Source: Nonlabens arenilitoris (GTDB lineage: Bacteria; Bacteroidota; Bacteroidia; Flavobacteriales; Flavobacteriaceae). From it: a DNA stretch of 64,000 nt. Of the stretch, positions 53,728 through 63,916 are shown one piece after another. The stretch spans positions 1,563,501 through 1,627,500 of the forward strand of contig NZ_MTPW01000001.1 in the NCBI RefSeq assembly GCF_002954765.1, read 5' to 3'. A model generated the notes under the pieces. It was given only the letters and a program-made list of their open reading frames with translations. It ran no database searches and had not been told where the DNA came from. Both the position numbers and the translations under genes were made by a program. How positions within the stretch are numbered: the first letter of the stretch is position 1; each line of letters begins with the position of its first letter.

Positions 53728-56700
53728 ATGAGTTTTAACAAGATTCTTAAGCAATATGCACAAGCCTCACAAACGCAAAGTTTGAGAGAAGTCGTGTCCC
53801 TATCTCAAGGTCGTACACATTTAAGTGGTTTACAAGGCAGTGCTTTTACTATAGCCGCAAGTTCAATTTTTGATGAGGTTGAAAAACCTTTTATGATCAT
53901 TGCAAATGATAAAGAGCAAGCCGCCTACTTGCTTAATGATTTTGAAAAAATGCTAGGTGACGACCGTGTTCTTTTCTATCCAGGTAGTTACAGGCGTCCT
54001 TATCAAATTGAAAAGACAGATAATGCTAATGTGCTTTTACGTGCCGAAGTACTTAATCGAATCAACTCTCGTAAAAAGCCTGCGGTAATTGTTACCTATC
54101 CCAATGCATTATTTGAAAAGGTAGTTACTCGTAAAGAACTTGAAAAAAATACTCTTAAAATTACAGTAGGTGATCAGATTTCTATTGATTTTGCAAATGA
54201 GGTTCTATTTGAATATGAATTTAAAAGAGTAGATTTTGTTACAGAGCCTGGAGAGTTCTCAGTACGTGGTGGAATTTTAGATGTATTCTCTTTTTCTCAC
54301 GATGAGCCTTATCGCATAGAGTTTTTTGGTAACGAGATTGATACCATAAGGGTTTTTGATGTAGAGACTCAATTATCTAAAGAGCAAATTAAAAAAATCT
54401 CAATTATACCTAACGTTGAGCATAAAAAGCTTGAGGAAAATAGAGAAAGTTTTTTACAATACTTATCTAATACGACGGTCATTTTTGTAGAGAATGTAGA
54501 GCTGCTCTATAGTAGTTTAGATACTCTTTTTGCAAAGGCAGAACAAGCTTATAGTGAACTTCAAGGTGAGGTTAGACAACTAGTGCCTGCAGAGATTTTT
54601 TGTGACTCTAGCGTTATTAAAAAGCAGTTAGTAAATTATAACCTAATAGAGTTAACTACTCAATCCGGTAATATTGAATACCGCACAGTTCCACAGCCAG
54701 CTTTCAATAAACAATTTGATTTATTAGTCGAGAATCTTAAGGAAAATGAGGAGAATGGCTATACCTCATACCTTTTTTGCGGTACAGCGCAACAGGCAAA
54801 AAGATTTAAAGACATTTTTGATGATATGGGAGCACAAGTACAGTATGAGACTGTAGTTATGACGCTCTTTAAGGGATTTATTGATCACGACTTAAAAATA
54901 GCCTGTTACACAGATCATCAAATTTTTGATAGGTATCATAAGTTTAAATTGAAAAATGGATATGCTAAAAAGCAAGCCATAACTTTAAAAGAACTTAATA
55001 CTTTAGAAATAGGTGATTATGTCACACACATTGATCATGGAATCGGAAAATTTGGTGGGTTACAGAAAATAGATGTCAATGGTACTCAACAAGAGGCGAT
55101 AAAACTTGTTTATGGAGAACGTGATATTTTATATGTGTCAATTCATTCTTTACACAAAATAACTCGCTATTCTAGTAAAGATGGAAAAACACCCAAAGTA
55201 TATAAACTAGGAAGCCCAGCCTGGAAAAAACTTAAGGCCAAAACAAAGACCAAGGTTAAGCAAATTGCATTTGACCTGATACAATTGTATGCTAAACGAC
55301 GTGCCAAAAAAGGATTTCGATTTGAACCAGATGGGTATCTTCAAAATGAATTGGAGGCGAGCTTTATTTATGAAGATACACCAGATCAAAGTGCCGCTAC
55401 CGTAGACGTAAAAGCTGATATGGAAAGTGATCGACCTATGGATCGATTAGTTTGTGGTGATGTTGGTTTTGGGAAGACAGAAGTGGCAATTAGAGCTGCA
55501 TTTAAGGCAGCTGTCAGTGGTAAACAGGTCGCTGTGTTAGTACCTACTACAATTCTTGCTTTTCAACATGCTAAAACTTTTAAAGAGCGATTAGGTAATC
55601 TACCAGTGACGGTTGATTACTTAAATAGATTTAGGACCGCAAAAGAACGCAAAGGCGTACTAGAAGGTCTAGCAAATGGTCAGGTGGATATTGTAATAGG
55701 AACACATCAATTAGTAAGCAAATCTATACAGTTTAAGGACCTAGGATTGCTTATTATAGATGAGGAACAAAAGTTTGGCGTTGGTGTTAAGGATAAACTT
55801 AAAACGCTTAAAGAAAATATAGATACGCTCACACTAACTGCAACACCTATTCCACGTACGTTACAGTTTTCTTTAATGGCGGCTCGTGATTTAAGTGTGA
55901 TTAAAACAGCTCCACCTAACAGGCATCCGATTGAATCTAGAGTGATTCGGTTTTCAGAAGAAACCATTAGAGATGCTGTGAGTTATGAGATATCTCGTGG
56001 TGGTCAGGTATTTTTTGTGCATAACCGTATTGAGAATATTAAAGAAGTGGCTGGTATGATACAGCGCTCAGTGCCAGACGCTAGAGTAGGTATAGGACAT
56101 GGTCAGATGGATGGTAAAAAACTTGAAGATCTGATGTTGTCGTTTATGAATGGCGACTTTGATGTTCTTGTTGCGACAACGATTATAGAAAGTGGATTAG
56201 ATGTACCTAATGCAAATACTATTTTTATAAATAATGCAAATAATTTTGGACTGTCGGACTTGCATCAAATGCGTGGTCGTGTAGGTCGTAGTAATAAAAA
56301 AGCCTTTTGTTATTTTATCACACCACCATATGATATGATGACTGATGACGCTCGCAAACGTATTCAGGCAGTAGAGACCTTCTCAGAACTAGGCAGTGGT
56401 TTTAATATTGCTATGAAAGATCTTGAAATACGTGGTGCAGGAGATATTTTAGGTGGTGAGCAAAGTGGATTTATGAATGAAATAGGCTTTGATACCTATC
56501 AAAAAATATTAAATGAAGCCATTGAAGAGCTTAAGGAGAATGAGTTTAAAGATCTCTATGAAGAAGAAAAGGTAGAGAAAATTCATGTTAGTGACGTTAC
56601 GATAGATACAGAGTTTGAATTGCTTTTCCCTGATGACTATATTAATTCTATTACAGAGAGATTAGCTTTATATTCTAAGCTTAATGAACTCAATAATGAG

Positions 56701-57066
56701 ACTGAACTAGAAAACTTTAGAAAAGATTTACAAGACCGATTTGGTGAGTTGCCATATCAAGCAGAAGATTTGTTAACCAGTATAAAATTAAAATGGATTG
56801 CAGCTAGAATGGGACTTGAAAAAGTCATCATGAAGCAAGATAAACTGATAGGTTATTTCATATCTGATCAACAAAGCAGTTTTTATCAAAGCGCAACCTT
56901 TTCAAAAATACTGCAAGCGGTACAACAGCAGCCGCGTGTGCTGCGCATGAAAGAAAAGCAAACTAGAGCAGGACTTAGATTATTACTTACAGTAGATAAA
57001 GTAAAAACTGTAGATCGCGCTTTTGAAGTGCTAAATTCTATTTTGCCACCTGTAGGAAAGGTATAA
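53728..57066 (+). CDS. mfd: Transcription-repair coupling factor
   Basis: A DNA translocase that removes stalled RNA polymerase and recruits UvrA. The 1112 residues follow the normal order: UvrB-like N-terminal modules with VLFYPGSYRRPYQIEKTDNANV, and an RNA-polymerase-interacting CarD-like domain near 430 (GDYVTHIDHGIGKFGGLQKI). The RecG-like motor has Walker A VCGDVGFGKTEVAIRAA near 575, box LLIIDEEQKFG, and VATTIIESGLDVPNANTIFI. A C-terminal TRCF domain closes it. It has its own promoter and terminator. No palindrome copy lies in its 3.3 kb. Confidence 0.97.
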   Translation: MSFNKILKQYAQASQTQSLREVVSLSQGRTHLSGLQGSAFTIAASSIFDEVEKPFMIIANDKEQAAYLLNDFEKMLGDDRVLFYPGSYRRPYQIEKTDNANVLLRAEVLNRINSRKKPAVIVTYPNALFEKVVTRKELEKNTLKITVGDQISIDFANEVLFEYEFKRVDFVTEPGEFSVRGGILDVFSFSHDEPYRIEFFGNEIDTIRVFDVETQLSKEQIKKISIIPNVEHKKLEENRESFLQYLSNTTVIFVENVELLYSSLDTLFAKAEQAYSELQGEVRQLVPAEIFCDSSVIKKQLVNYNLIELTTQSGNIEYRTVPQPAFNKQFDLLVENLKENEENGYTSYLFCGTAQQAKRFKDIFDDMGAQVQYETVVMTLFKGFIDHDLKIACYTDHQIFDRYHKFKLKNGYAKKQAITLKELNTLEIGDYVTHIDHGIGKFGGLQKIDVNGTQQEAIKLVYGERDILYVSIHSLHKITRYSSKDGKTPKVYKLGSPAWKKLKAKTKTKVKQIAFDLIQLYAKRRAKKGFRFEPDGYLQNELEASFIYEDTPDQSAATVDVKADMESDRPMDRLVCGDVGFGKTEVAIRAAFKAAVSGKQVAVLVPTTILAFQHAKTFKERLGNLPVTVDYLNRFRTAKERKGVLEGLANGQVDIVIGTHQLVSKSIQFKDLGLLIIDEEQKFGVGVKDKLKTLKENIDTLTLTATPIPRTLQFSLMAARDLSVIKTAPPNRHPIESRVIRFSEETIRDAVSYEISRGGQVFFVHNRIENIKEVAGMIQRSVPDARVGIGHGQMDGKKLEDLMLSFMNGDFDVLVATTIIESGLDVPNANTIFINNANNFGLSDLHQMRGRVGRSNKKAFCYFITPPYDMMTDDARKRIQAVETFSELGSGFNIAMKDLEIRGAGDILGGEQSGFMNEIGFDTYQKILNEAIEELKENEFKDLYEEEKVEKIHVSDVTIDTEFELLFPDDYINSITERLALYSKLNELNNETELENFRKDLQDRFGELPYQAEDLLTSIKLKWIAARMGLEKVIMKQDKLIGYFISDQQSSFYQSATFSKILQAVQQQPRVLRMKEKQTRAGLRLLLTVDKVKTVDRAFEVLNSILPPVGKV

Positions 57067-57085
57067 ATGACTGTTTGTTGAGATT

Positions 57086-57124
57086 AAAAAAGCCTTGTTC
57101 TTATTTATAGAACAAGGCTTTTTA
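57086..57124. terminator. Hairpin terminator after mfd
   Basis: A long stem (57086-57101 with 57109-57123) is flanked by an A-run and a T-run. It is suitable for both converging genes. Confidence 0.88.
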
Positions 57125-57139
57125 ATGATTTAATGTTAA

Positions 57140-57155
57140 CGCTTTCGCGAAAGCG
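57140..57155. repeat. Dispersed palindrome copy 16, intergenic
   Basis: CGCTTTCGCGAAAGCG lies between the mfd terminator and the end of the convergent membrane-protein gene. Confidence 0.95.
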
Positions 57156-57168
57156 TAATTTCAATTTT

Positions 57169-57600
57169 CTAGAACCAATGACTCCACGGTAGTCTAGTTA
57201 AAACAAGTATAAACGCTAGTGTGTAAAATATAGCGAGCACTTTAAGCTTTCCATTGCTTACAATTTTCTTTTTGTGCTTTGAATATCCTATTGTTAAAAG
57301 AGTAATAGCAATAATCATTGTTAATGGATGCTCTACTAACATAAGACGAGCCTCAGAGTTACCCATCACTTCTTTCATCCCACCAGACCATGCGTTAAAC
57401 CAAGGAGAGGTAAAGTATAGCACAAGGCCTATCAATAATTGAATGTGTGTTACTATAAGGCCTCCTAGTGCTAGACTAAAGTCTCTATTACCAAATTCTT
57501 TTTTAGTAAAATAACCAATAAGAGAATTGATGGTAGCAAGTCCTAATACGATTACTACTATATATGCCCAACCAGAGTGTGCGTGTTTTATAATTTCCAT
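57169..57600 (-). CDS. Small four-helix membrane protein (cytochrome b-like, unconfirmed)
   Basis: About 143 residues. I use the ATG giving MEIIKHAHSGWAYIV; the longer frame uses a TTG. Four hydrophobic helices are present, with histidines in KHAHSGW, THIQLLIGLVLYF and VEHPLTMIIAITLL placed so that they could bind haem. The C-terminus is LTRLPWSHWF. I recall similar unnamed flavobacterial membrane proteins. A haem-binding role is only suggested by these histidines. Confidence 0.7.
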   Translation of the reverse strand: MEIIKHAHSGWAYIVVIVLGLATINSLIGYFTKKEFGNRDFSLALGGLIVTHIQLLIGLVLYFTSPWFNAWSGGMKEVMGNSEARLMLVEHPLTMIIAITLLTIGYSKHKKKIVSNGKLKVLAIFYTLAFILVLTRLPWSHWF

Positions 57601-57635
57601 AGTGATGCAATTTAAATTCAAAAATAACTATAAAC

Positions 57636-57667
57636 AAGAAACCCTACTCAATTGAGTAGGGTTTCTT
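57636..57667. terminator. Perfect-palindrome terminator after the Oar-like receptor gene
   Basis: Two 16-base arms (57636-57651 and 57652-57667) pair completely. On the minus strand a T-rich tail follows. It is placed 28 bases past the receptor stop. Confidence 0.8.
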
Positions 57668-57694
57668 TATGAAATGTATGTATTAAGATCTTTC

Positions 57695-60600
57695 TTAGTT
57701 GAAGATATATCTTAAACCTACTTGCATTTGCCATCTTGAAGATTGCGTTCCCGCATCGTCAATTCTTTCAAAGCTTTCTGCAAAGTCTGGATTGAAAGAG
57801 AATTCTGGATCAACACCATTACTCTCAACTTCAACGATACCTACGTTACCAAAACTACTGTTTACAAATGATTGCTCACCCCAGTTTTTGTTTACTAAGT
57901 TTAGGAAGTTAAAGATGTCTAGAGAAACTTGGAAAGTGTGTTTTTTCTCGTTGAAGTTTAAACTAAAGTCCTGTAGAAGCTTTAAGTCTACCATGTGATT
58001 CCATGGTCCGCGATCTCCACCACGTTCAGCATACTGACCGCGACGTCCGTCTAGATAGTCATTACTTTCAATAAAAGCATCTAGAGCAGCCCATTGGTCT
58101 GCAGCAGATACACCATTGTTGTCCACTAAATTGATCTCGCTTGCATTTCTAGGAACATAGAATAAAGCGTTATCACTAGAGTCATCATTAAGTAAATCTC
58201 TACCTTGGTAGATGTAACTTAAAGCACCACCTTGTTGTCCATTATAGAATACACCTAAAGTAGTTTTTAAATTGTCATTCCATTTATACTCATAAGAAGC
58301 ATTTGCAGAAATTCTGTGACCTACTGCAAATGCAGAGTTACCGATTTGTGCCGTATTCTTACCATTTACAGTTACAACATTTCTCCATTGAGAACTGTTT
58401 TGAGAAGAAGTACCTTCAAAGATAGATTTACCTTGTCCATAAGAATAAGATACCTGTCCAGAGAATCCATTGTCATATGGCTTAGTAATGCTTAATGTTC
58501 CATTGTAAGACCATCCTTCATTAGTGTTAGTTCCTAAAATGATTCTTGTGTAAGTGTCATCAATTTCATCACCACGATCATAGAATGGACGACCGTCTGC
58601 ATTATTAAGAGATAATGTTGGGTCTTTTAGGTTTAGGTTTTGATAGAATACATTGTTGATGGTCTCGTTGTATAAGAAATCTGCACTTACAATAAGTCCC
58701 CAAACGTTAGTCTTTTGATCGATACCAATATTGTATTTCATTACCTGTGGTAATTTAAAGTCTGGAGAGAAGATATCAATCTGTCCACCGTTTGCACCAC
58801 TACCTGGAGCTGGCGCGCCGTTTAATGGCTGGTTGAAAGGATCTGCAACAAAGTTTTGACTACCGAAAGCAGCAGTTCCACCTACAGCAATACCGTTATT
58901 GTTGTAAGCACCACCTGGCCATACTAAAGGAACTCTAGAGGTAAAGATTCCTAATCCACCACGTACTTGTGTTTTTCTATCACCATTTACGTCCCAGTTA
59001 AAACCTGCACGTGGAGAAACGTGAATTTGGCTTTTTATTTTCTTACCTACTCTTGCACCTTGAAGATCTTTACCTTCAGCTTCTAATAATGCAACCGTTC
59101 TGTCGTTGAAATCATCGTTTGCTTGACCAGCATCATAGAAAGGAACATCAAAACGTACACCATATGTAAGTTTAAAGTTATCAGTTAATTTCCATTGATC
59201 TTGTGCATATAATCCTAACTGAGAATAGTTAAAGGCAGCAGCAGCAGCTTCAATGTCATCACCACTAGTTCCTGCTGGATCTAGTAAAGAGTATGAGTGG
59301 AAGTAAGAGTCTGCAGCAACATCGTTAGATGGGTCATTGTCAAAATAAGTATTGAATTCTGCTAATGAGTTGAACTGGTATTGTCCATAGTTTTGTCTTA
59401 CAAAAACGTTTCTCATATCATAGTTTTCAAAGTTAGCTCCGAAAGTCATGTTGTGAGCTCCTTTAGAAACTTCAAAGTTGTTAGTAATTGTGAAGATTTT
59501 TTGCTCAAGGATATTTGCCGTTGAAAATGCTTCAGAACCAAAAGTAATGTCACCATCACCATCTTCAATACTTACTCTAGGGAAAGGATTACCTATTGGG
59601 TCACGGTTGTCATTTACAGATGTATAACTAACAATTAAATTATTAGATAAGTTTCTACCGTTTGTTGTATTCCATTCTAGTGTAGAGAAGTGAGTTTCTG
59701 ATGGGAAATAAACACCAGCGTTTGCAAAGTTTATTGCTCTGTTACTACTTTGGCTAGGAGAGATAGATTCACCATTTACATAGTTGTGCTTTGCTGTAAG
59801 AGTGTTTTTATCATCAATGTTATAGTCTAATTTAATAGTAAACTTTTCACTGTTTAATTCAGTGATAGTGTTTTCATAACCACCAGGATTGTATCCAAAA
59901 ACGTTGATAAGGTTATCTCTTAAAGCGTTTATATCTGCAATACTACTGTCTCCATTATATAATGCAGAGTCAAAAGGTCTAGGCTCTTCTTCTCTTTGAA
60001 TTTCAGCATTTACAAAGAAGAAAAGTTTGTCTTTAATGATAGGTCCACCTACACGTACACCATAAAGATTTGCAGAAAAGTCATCTAACTTTTCACGGTT
60101 GTCTTCGCTAATTCCAACTGGAGTTTTTCCAGCAAGACTTTCATTACGTAAATAGAAGTATGCACTTCCTTCAACCTCATTAGTACCAGATCTAGTAATA
60201 GCGTTAATAGCACCACCGGTAAAACCTGATTGACGTACATCAAATGGAGCAACGTTAACTTGGAACGACTCAATAGCATCGATAGAAATAGGGTTTACAC
60301 CTATTTGTCCACCATTAGTTCCAGATCCAGCAAGTCCAAAAACGTCATTATTTACAGCACCATCAATAAAGATAGAGTTGTAACGGTTGTTTTGTCCTGC
60401 GATAGAAATAGCACCACCTTCAGATACAGTAGCCTGTGGAGTTTTTCTTAAGAAATCACCTATACCACGAGTTACAGATGGCATTGTATTGATTTCACGT
60501 TGAGAAATGTTAGTTTCAGTTCCTGTTTTACCAGAATCAAAAATACCATCTCTTACGGCATCAATTACAATAGCGTCTAGTGCATTTGTAGAATCTACAA

Positions 60601-60931
60601 GAGTTACATCAATCCTTTCAGATTCACCTAATTGTAAATAAATGTCACTTAAAACAACTTCATTCTTACCTACATAAGAAATTGTAATTGTATATGGACC
60701 ACCGATACGCATGTTAGATACACGATAGTACCCATCTATATCAGTTGTTGATCCATACTTTGAATTAGTAGGGCCATGAACTGCAACTACAGTAGCTCCT
60801 AGTAATGGTTCATTCTCTGCCTCGAGAATACGACCGTTAATACTCGAGGTAGTTACCTGAGCAGTTACAGCCATAGAGCTTAACAAAAGCCCAATTGCTA
60901 GTAAAAATTGTAAAGATTTTTTCATTTTCAA
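57695..60931 (-). CDS. Oar-like TonB-dependent outer membrane receptor
   Basis: A 1078-residue outer-membrane protein. The signal peptide ends near VTAQ (about residue 25). About 28-118 is a carboxypeptidase-regulatory-like domain (SINGRILEAENEPLLGATVV). The plug region has AISIAGQNNRYNSIFIDGAVNNDVFGL. A very long barrel follows and ends RWQMQVGLRYIFN. The plug wording is that of Oar proteins rather than SusC. Ligand is unknown; peptide or large-substrate uptake has been proposed for the family. It has a good promoter at 60951-60978, so strong expression is expected. Confidence 0.9.
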   Translation of the reverse strand: MKMKKSLQFLLAIGLLLSSMAVTAQVTTSSINGRILEAENEPLLGATVVAVHGPTNSKYGSTTDIDGYYRVSNMRIGGPYTITISYVGKNEVVLSDIYLQLGESERIDVTLVDSTNALDAIVIDAVRDGIFDSGKTGTETNISQREINTMPSVTRGIGDFLRKTPQATVSEGGAISIAGQNNRYNSIFIDGAVNNDVFGLAGSGTNGGQIGVNPISIDAIESFQVNVAPFDVRQSGFTGGAINAITRSGTNEVEGSAYFYLRNESLAGKTPVGISEDNREKLDDFSANLYGVRVGGPIIKDKLFFFVNAEIQREEEPRPFDSALYNGDSSIADINALRDNLINVFGYNPGGYENTITELNSEKFTIKLDYNIDDKNTLTAKHNYVNGESISPSQSSNRAINFANAGVYFPSETHFSTLEWNTTNGRNLSNNLIVSYTSVNDNRDPIGNPFPRVSIEDGDGDITFGSEAFSTANILEQKIFTITNNFEVSKGAHNMTFGANFENYDMRNVFVRQNYGQYQFNSLAEFNTYFDNDPSNDVAADSYFHSYSLLDPAGTSGDDIEAAAAAFNYSQLGLYAQDQWKLTDNFKLTYGVRFDVPFYDAGQANDDFNDRTVALLEAEGKDLQGARVGKKIKSQIHVSPRAGFNWDVNGDRKTQVRGGLGIFTSRVPLVWPGGAYNNNGIAVGGTAAFGSQNFVADPFNQPLNGAPAPGSGANGGQIDIFSPDFKLPQVMKYNIGIDQKTNVWGLIVSADFLYNETINNVFYQNLNLKDPTLSLNNADGRPFYDRGDEIDDTYTRIILGTNTNEGWSYNGTLSITKPYDNGFSGQVSYSYGQGKSIFEGTSSQNSSQWRNVVTVNGKNTAQIGNSAFAVGHRISANASYEYKWNDNLKTTLGVFYNGQQGGALSYIYQGRDLLNDDSSDNALFYVPRNASEINLVDNNGVSAADQWAALDAFIESNDYLDGRRGQYAERGGDRGPWNHMVDLKLLQDFSLNFNEKKHTFQVSLDIFNFLNLVNKNWGEQSFVNSSFGNVGIVEVESNGVDPEFSFNPDFAESFERIDDAGTQSSRWQMQVGLRYIFN

Positions 60932-60950
60932 TCAGTTATAGTTTGAGCTG

Positions 60951-60978
60951 CAAAAATACTGACGAAAAAAGCGTGCAA
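60951..60978 (-). promoter_or_regulatory. Promoter of the Oar-like receptor gene
   Basis: On the minus strand TTG (60978-60976), then 17 bases, then TATTTTTG (60958-60951), 20 bases before the ATG. Confidence 0.7.
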
Positions 60979-61043
60979 TATTAAGTTAACATTAAGAATA
61001 TTAAAAACTTATTAACCGTAACGATCTGAAAAATAGAAGGTTA

Positions 61044-62678
61044 TTAATTTAGACTACCGAATCTCTTCAAAATTCCTGTTGTTGAGCTGTCGTGACCGGC
61101 ATATTCTTTATTTTCTATGTTCTCTAGTACCGCATCTGCTAGAACCTTTCCTAATTCAACACCCCATTGATCATAACTATAAATATTCCAGATAATACCT
61201 TCTGTAAATATTTTGTGTTCGTACATAGCTACAAGTTTGCCTATACTGTGTGGTGTAAGTTCATCTATTAAGATAGTGGTGGTAGGTTGATCTCCTTCAA
61301 AAACTTTAAATGGTAATAAAAGCTCAATTTCTTCTTTACTTTTACCTGATTTTTCAAGGTCTTTTTTGGCTTCATTTCTAGTCTTACCATTCATTAAAGC
61401 TTCTGTCTGTGCTATAAAGTTAGCCATAAGCTTGTTATGGTGATCGGGCTGGTTGTATTTTGCTTTCGCGAAAGCGATAAAATGTGCAGGTATTAACTTA
61501 GTACCTTGATGAATTAATTGAAAAAAGGCATGTTGTGAATTTGTCCCTGGTTCTCCCCATATAATATTACCAGTATCATAAGTAACAGAGTTACCATCTC
61601 GATCAACGCATTTACCATTACTTTCCATAATGGCTTGCTGAAGATATGCTGGTAATCTATGTAGGTATTGTGTGTAAGGGATTATGGCTTCACTTTGTGC
61701 ACGATAAAAGTTGTTGTACCATATGGTCATTAAGGCTAGCTGGACTGGAATGTTTTGTTCAAAATCTACATTTTTGAAATGGTTGTCCATCTCGTGCGCA
61801 CCGTCTAATAATGATTGGAAATTTTTAGTTCCTATTCCTAGGGCAACTGACATTCCTACGGTACTCCACAATGAAAATCTACCGCCTACCCAATCAAACA
61901 TAGGGAATATATTGGTATGATCGATACCAAAGTTGACTGCTTTTTCTACATTACTGCTTACTGCTATAAAGTGTTTTGAAACCGCATCTGTTCTTATTTT
62001 TTCAGTAAACCAGTTTCTTATAGTTGTTGCATTAGTAAGTGTTTCTTGTGTGCCAAAAGATTTAGAAACAATAACAAATAAAGTTGTTTCGGGATTGATC
62101 TTTTTGAGTACTTCTTCTACATGGTCACCTTCTACATTAGATACAAAGTGAAGGGTCATATCATTTTTATATGCTTGTAAAGCTTCATAAACCATTACTG
62201 GACCTAAATCACTACCACCTATTCCTATGTTAACTACAGTATCAAACTTTTTACCGTGAGCGGTTAGTGTGGTTCCATTCAATACATTATCCACATATTT
62301 AAACATTTTTTGTTTACTTTCTGTGGCGTCGTTAACATTGCTGATCACGCTGCTGTCTGCACTGTTTTGTGGAGTTCTTAATGCTGTATGTAAAACAGCG
62401 CGCTTTTCAGTGGCGTTTATGACAGCACCTGTGAAATAGGAATTGATTGCTTCTTTTAATCCACACTCTGTAGCAAGTGCTGTTAGATGAGATCTTGTAC
62501 TTTCTGTAATTAGATTTTTTGAAAAATCAACATAAAAATCCTTATCGATTAACGTCAGCTTTTCTGCTCTTGAAGCATCTTTTTTAAACTCTTCTCTAAG
62601 GCTAAAGTTGTCAAAACCTTCAAAATGCTTTTCTAATTTGAGCCACGCATTTGTTTCGGTAGGATTTATATTTTTCAT
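61044..62678 (-). CDS. pgi: Glucose-6-phosphate isomerase
   Basis: Interconverts glucose-6-phosphate and fructose-6-phosphate. The 544 residues show NIGIGGSDLGPVMVYEAL, the signature DWVGGRFSLWSTVGM, GEPGTNSQHAFFQLIHQGT with the catalytic His, and the C-terminal QWGVELGK. The start overlaps the M23 lipoprotein gene by four bases (ATGA), so they are one unit. The palindrome at 61461-61476 encodes AFAKA in HFIAFAKAKYNQ, replacing a variable stretch of the family. Confidence 0.96.
   Translation of the reverse strand: MKNINPTETNAWLKLEKHFEGFDNFSLREEFKKDASRAEKLTLIDKDFYVDFSKNLITESTRSHLTALATECGLKEAINSYFTGAVINATEKRAVLHTALRTPQNSADSSVISNVNDATESKQKMFKYVDNVLNGTTLTAHGKKFDTVVNIGIGGSDLGPVMVYEALQAYKNDMTLHFVSNVEGDHVEEVLKKINPETTLFVIVSKSFGTQETLTNATTIRNWFTEKIRTDAVSKHFIAVSSNVEKAVNFGIDHTNIFPMFDWVGGRFSLWSTVGMSVALGIGTKNFQSLLDGAHEMDNHFKNVDFEQNIPVQLALMTIWYNNFYRAQSEAIIPYTQYLHRLPAYLQQAIMESNGKCVDRDGNSVTYDTGNIIWGEPGTNSQHAFFQLIHQGTKLIPAHFIAFAKAKYNQPDHHNKLMANFIAQTEALMNGKTRNEAKKDLEKSGKSKEEIELLLPFKVFEGDQPTTTILIDELTPHSIGKLVAMYEHKIFTEGIIWNIYSYDQWGVELGKVLADAVLENIENKEYAGHDSSTTGILKRFGSLN
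61461..61476. repeat. Dispersed palindrome copy 17, inside pgi
   Basis: TGCTTTCGCGAAAGCG has the exact 14-base core, translated AFAKA. Confidence 0.95.
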
Positions 62679-63913
62679 AATACTTCTTCTTCGTTTTTAA
62701 ATGGTAATAGGTCTATTTCATCCTTTAAAGGTTGAATAAAATTGAGATAATCATCCATTTTTTCTTTAGGCAATGGATCTGCGCTAGGTAAATTTTGTTT
62801 GTATGGGTCAACCTGTTTCCCATTTACCCAGAAACGATAACATACATGTGGTCCAGTAGCTAGACCTGTGGATCCTACCGTACCTATCACCTGACCTTGT
62901 TTAACACGCTGGCCTACTTTTACACTGCGTTTAGTCATGTGTAGATATTGTGTAGAATAGGTGTCGTTATGTTTTACTTTTACATAATTTCCATTGCCAC
63001 GTGTGTAACCAGACTTAACAACAACACCATTTGCTGTAGATACTATAGGTGTGCCATATGCCGCTGCATAGTCTGTCCCTTTATGTGCTTTCCATCTTTT
63101 TTGTACCGGATGAAATCTACGTTTTGTAAAACGGCTCGATATCCTTGAGTAGTTGACAGGTGCTTTTAAGAAAAAACTACGTAACGTCTTACCATTCTCA
63201 TCATAGTAATCACTTATATTGTTAATAGAATCTGTCTTAAAATCAAAAGCATAGAAAGGTGTTTTATCAGTCTCAAAAACTGCGGCTTCTATACTTTCAA
63301 TACCTGCATAGATACTGTCATTGATATAGCGTTCAGTATATATCATTTTAAAACGATCACCTTTTTGTAACCTAAAAAAGTCTATAGACCATCGATATAT
63401 ATCAGATAATTCATAAATAGCCGCCATGCCTAGACCTTCTTCTTCCATTGCCTCTGATAGAGTAGAATTAATGATGCCAGATGCTGTTTTCCTTACAAAT
63501 TTTAATGGATGTTTGTCTTTGTAAGCTTTGAGACTATCTGCAAAATTAAGTACTACATAATCCATTTTAGTAGTTTCATAAATGAACGCTTCTGGAGTAC
63601 CTAGACTGTCTTTTCTTTTTAAAATCTTATAGGGTTTACCTACTTGTATACGTCGTACACTATATACGGCGTCTAACTCTTCGGCAGCTTTAAAAACGCT
63701 TTGCCCATCTACGAGATGTGGATCAATAATATTACCAAAAGTGTCTCCGTTTTTAACAGTATCAGTAACGACTTCATAATTGTTAAGGTCAAAACCATAT
63801 TGCATAACAGGTACTACAACCTCTGCCACTTCTGGTTCGACATAAACTTCTTTTTCTTTACAAGCAGTCAAGCTTATTCCCAGTGCTAGGGCGATGACTA
63901 GAAATTTCTTCAT
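62675..63913 (-). CDS. M23 family peptidoglycan endopeptidase, lipoprotein
   Basis: A 412-residue lipoprotein. The signal MKKFLVIALALGISLTAC ends with the lipobox Cys at residue 18. A middle region with an Asn/Gly pattern like LysM/opacity-associated repeats (VKNGDTFGNIIDPHLVDGQSVFKAAEEL) is followed by the LytM core. Zinc ligands are in HKGTDYAAAYGTPI and HVCYRFW, with HMTKRSVKVGQRVKQGQVIG between. It likely cuts peptidoglycan cross-links in the periplasm. It is translationally coupled to pgi. Confidence 0.92.
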   Translation of the reverse strand: MKKFLVIALALGISLTACKEKEVYVEPEVAEVVVPVMQYGFDLNNYEVVTDTVKNGDTFGNIIDPHLVDGQSVFKAAEELDAVYSVRRIQVGKPYKILKRKDSLGTPEAFIYETTKMDYVVLNFADSLKAYKDKHPLKFVRKTASGIINSTLSEAMEEEGLGMAAIYELSDIYRWSIDFFRLQKGDRFKMIYTERYINDSIYAGIESIEAAVFETDKTPFYAFDFKTDSINNISDYYDENGKTLRSFFLKAPVNYSRISSRFTKRRFHPVQKRWKAHKGTDYAAAYGTPIVSTANGVVVKSGYTRGNGNYVKVKHNDTYSTQYLHMTKRSVKVGQRVKQGQVIGTVGSTGLATGPHVCYRFWVNGKQVDPYKQNLPSADPLPKEKMDDYLNFIQPLKDEIDLLPFKNEEEVL

Positions 63914-63916
63914 CTA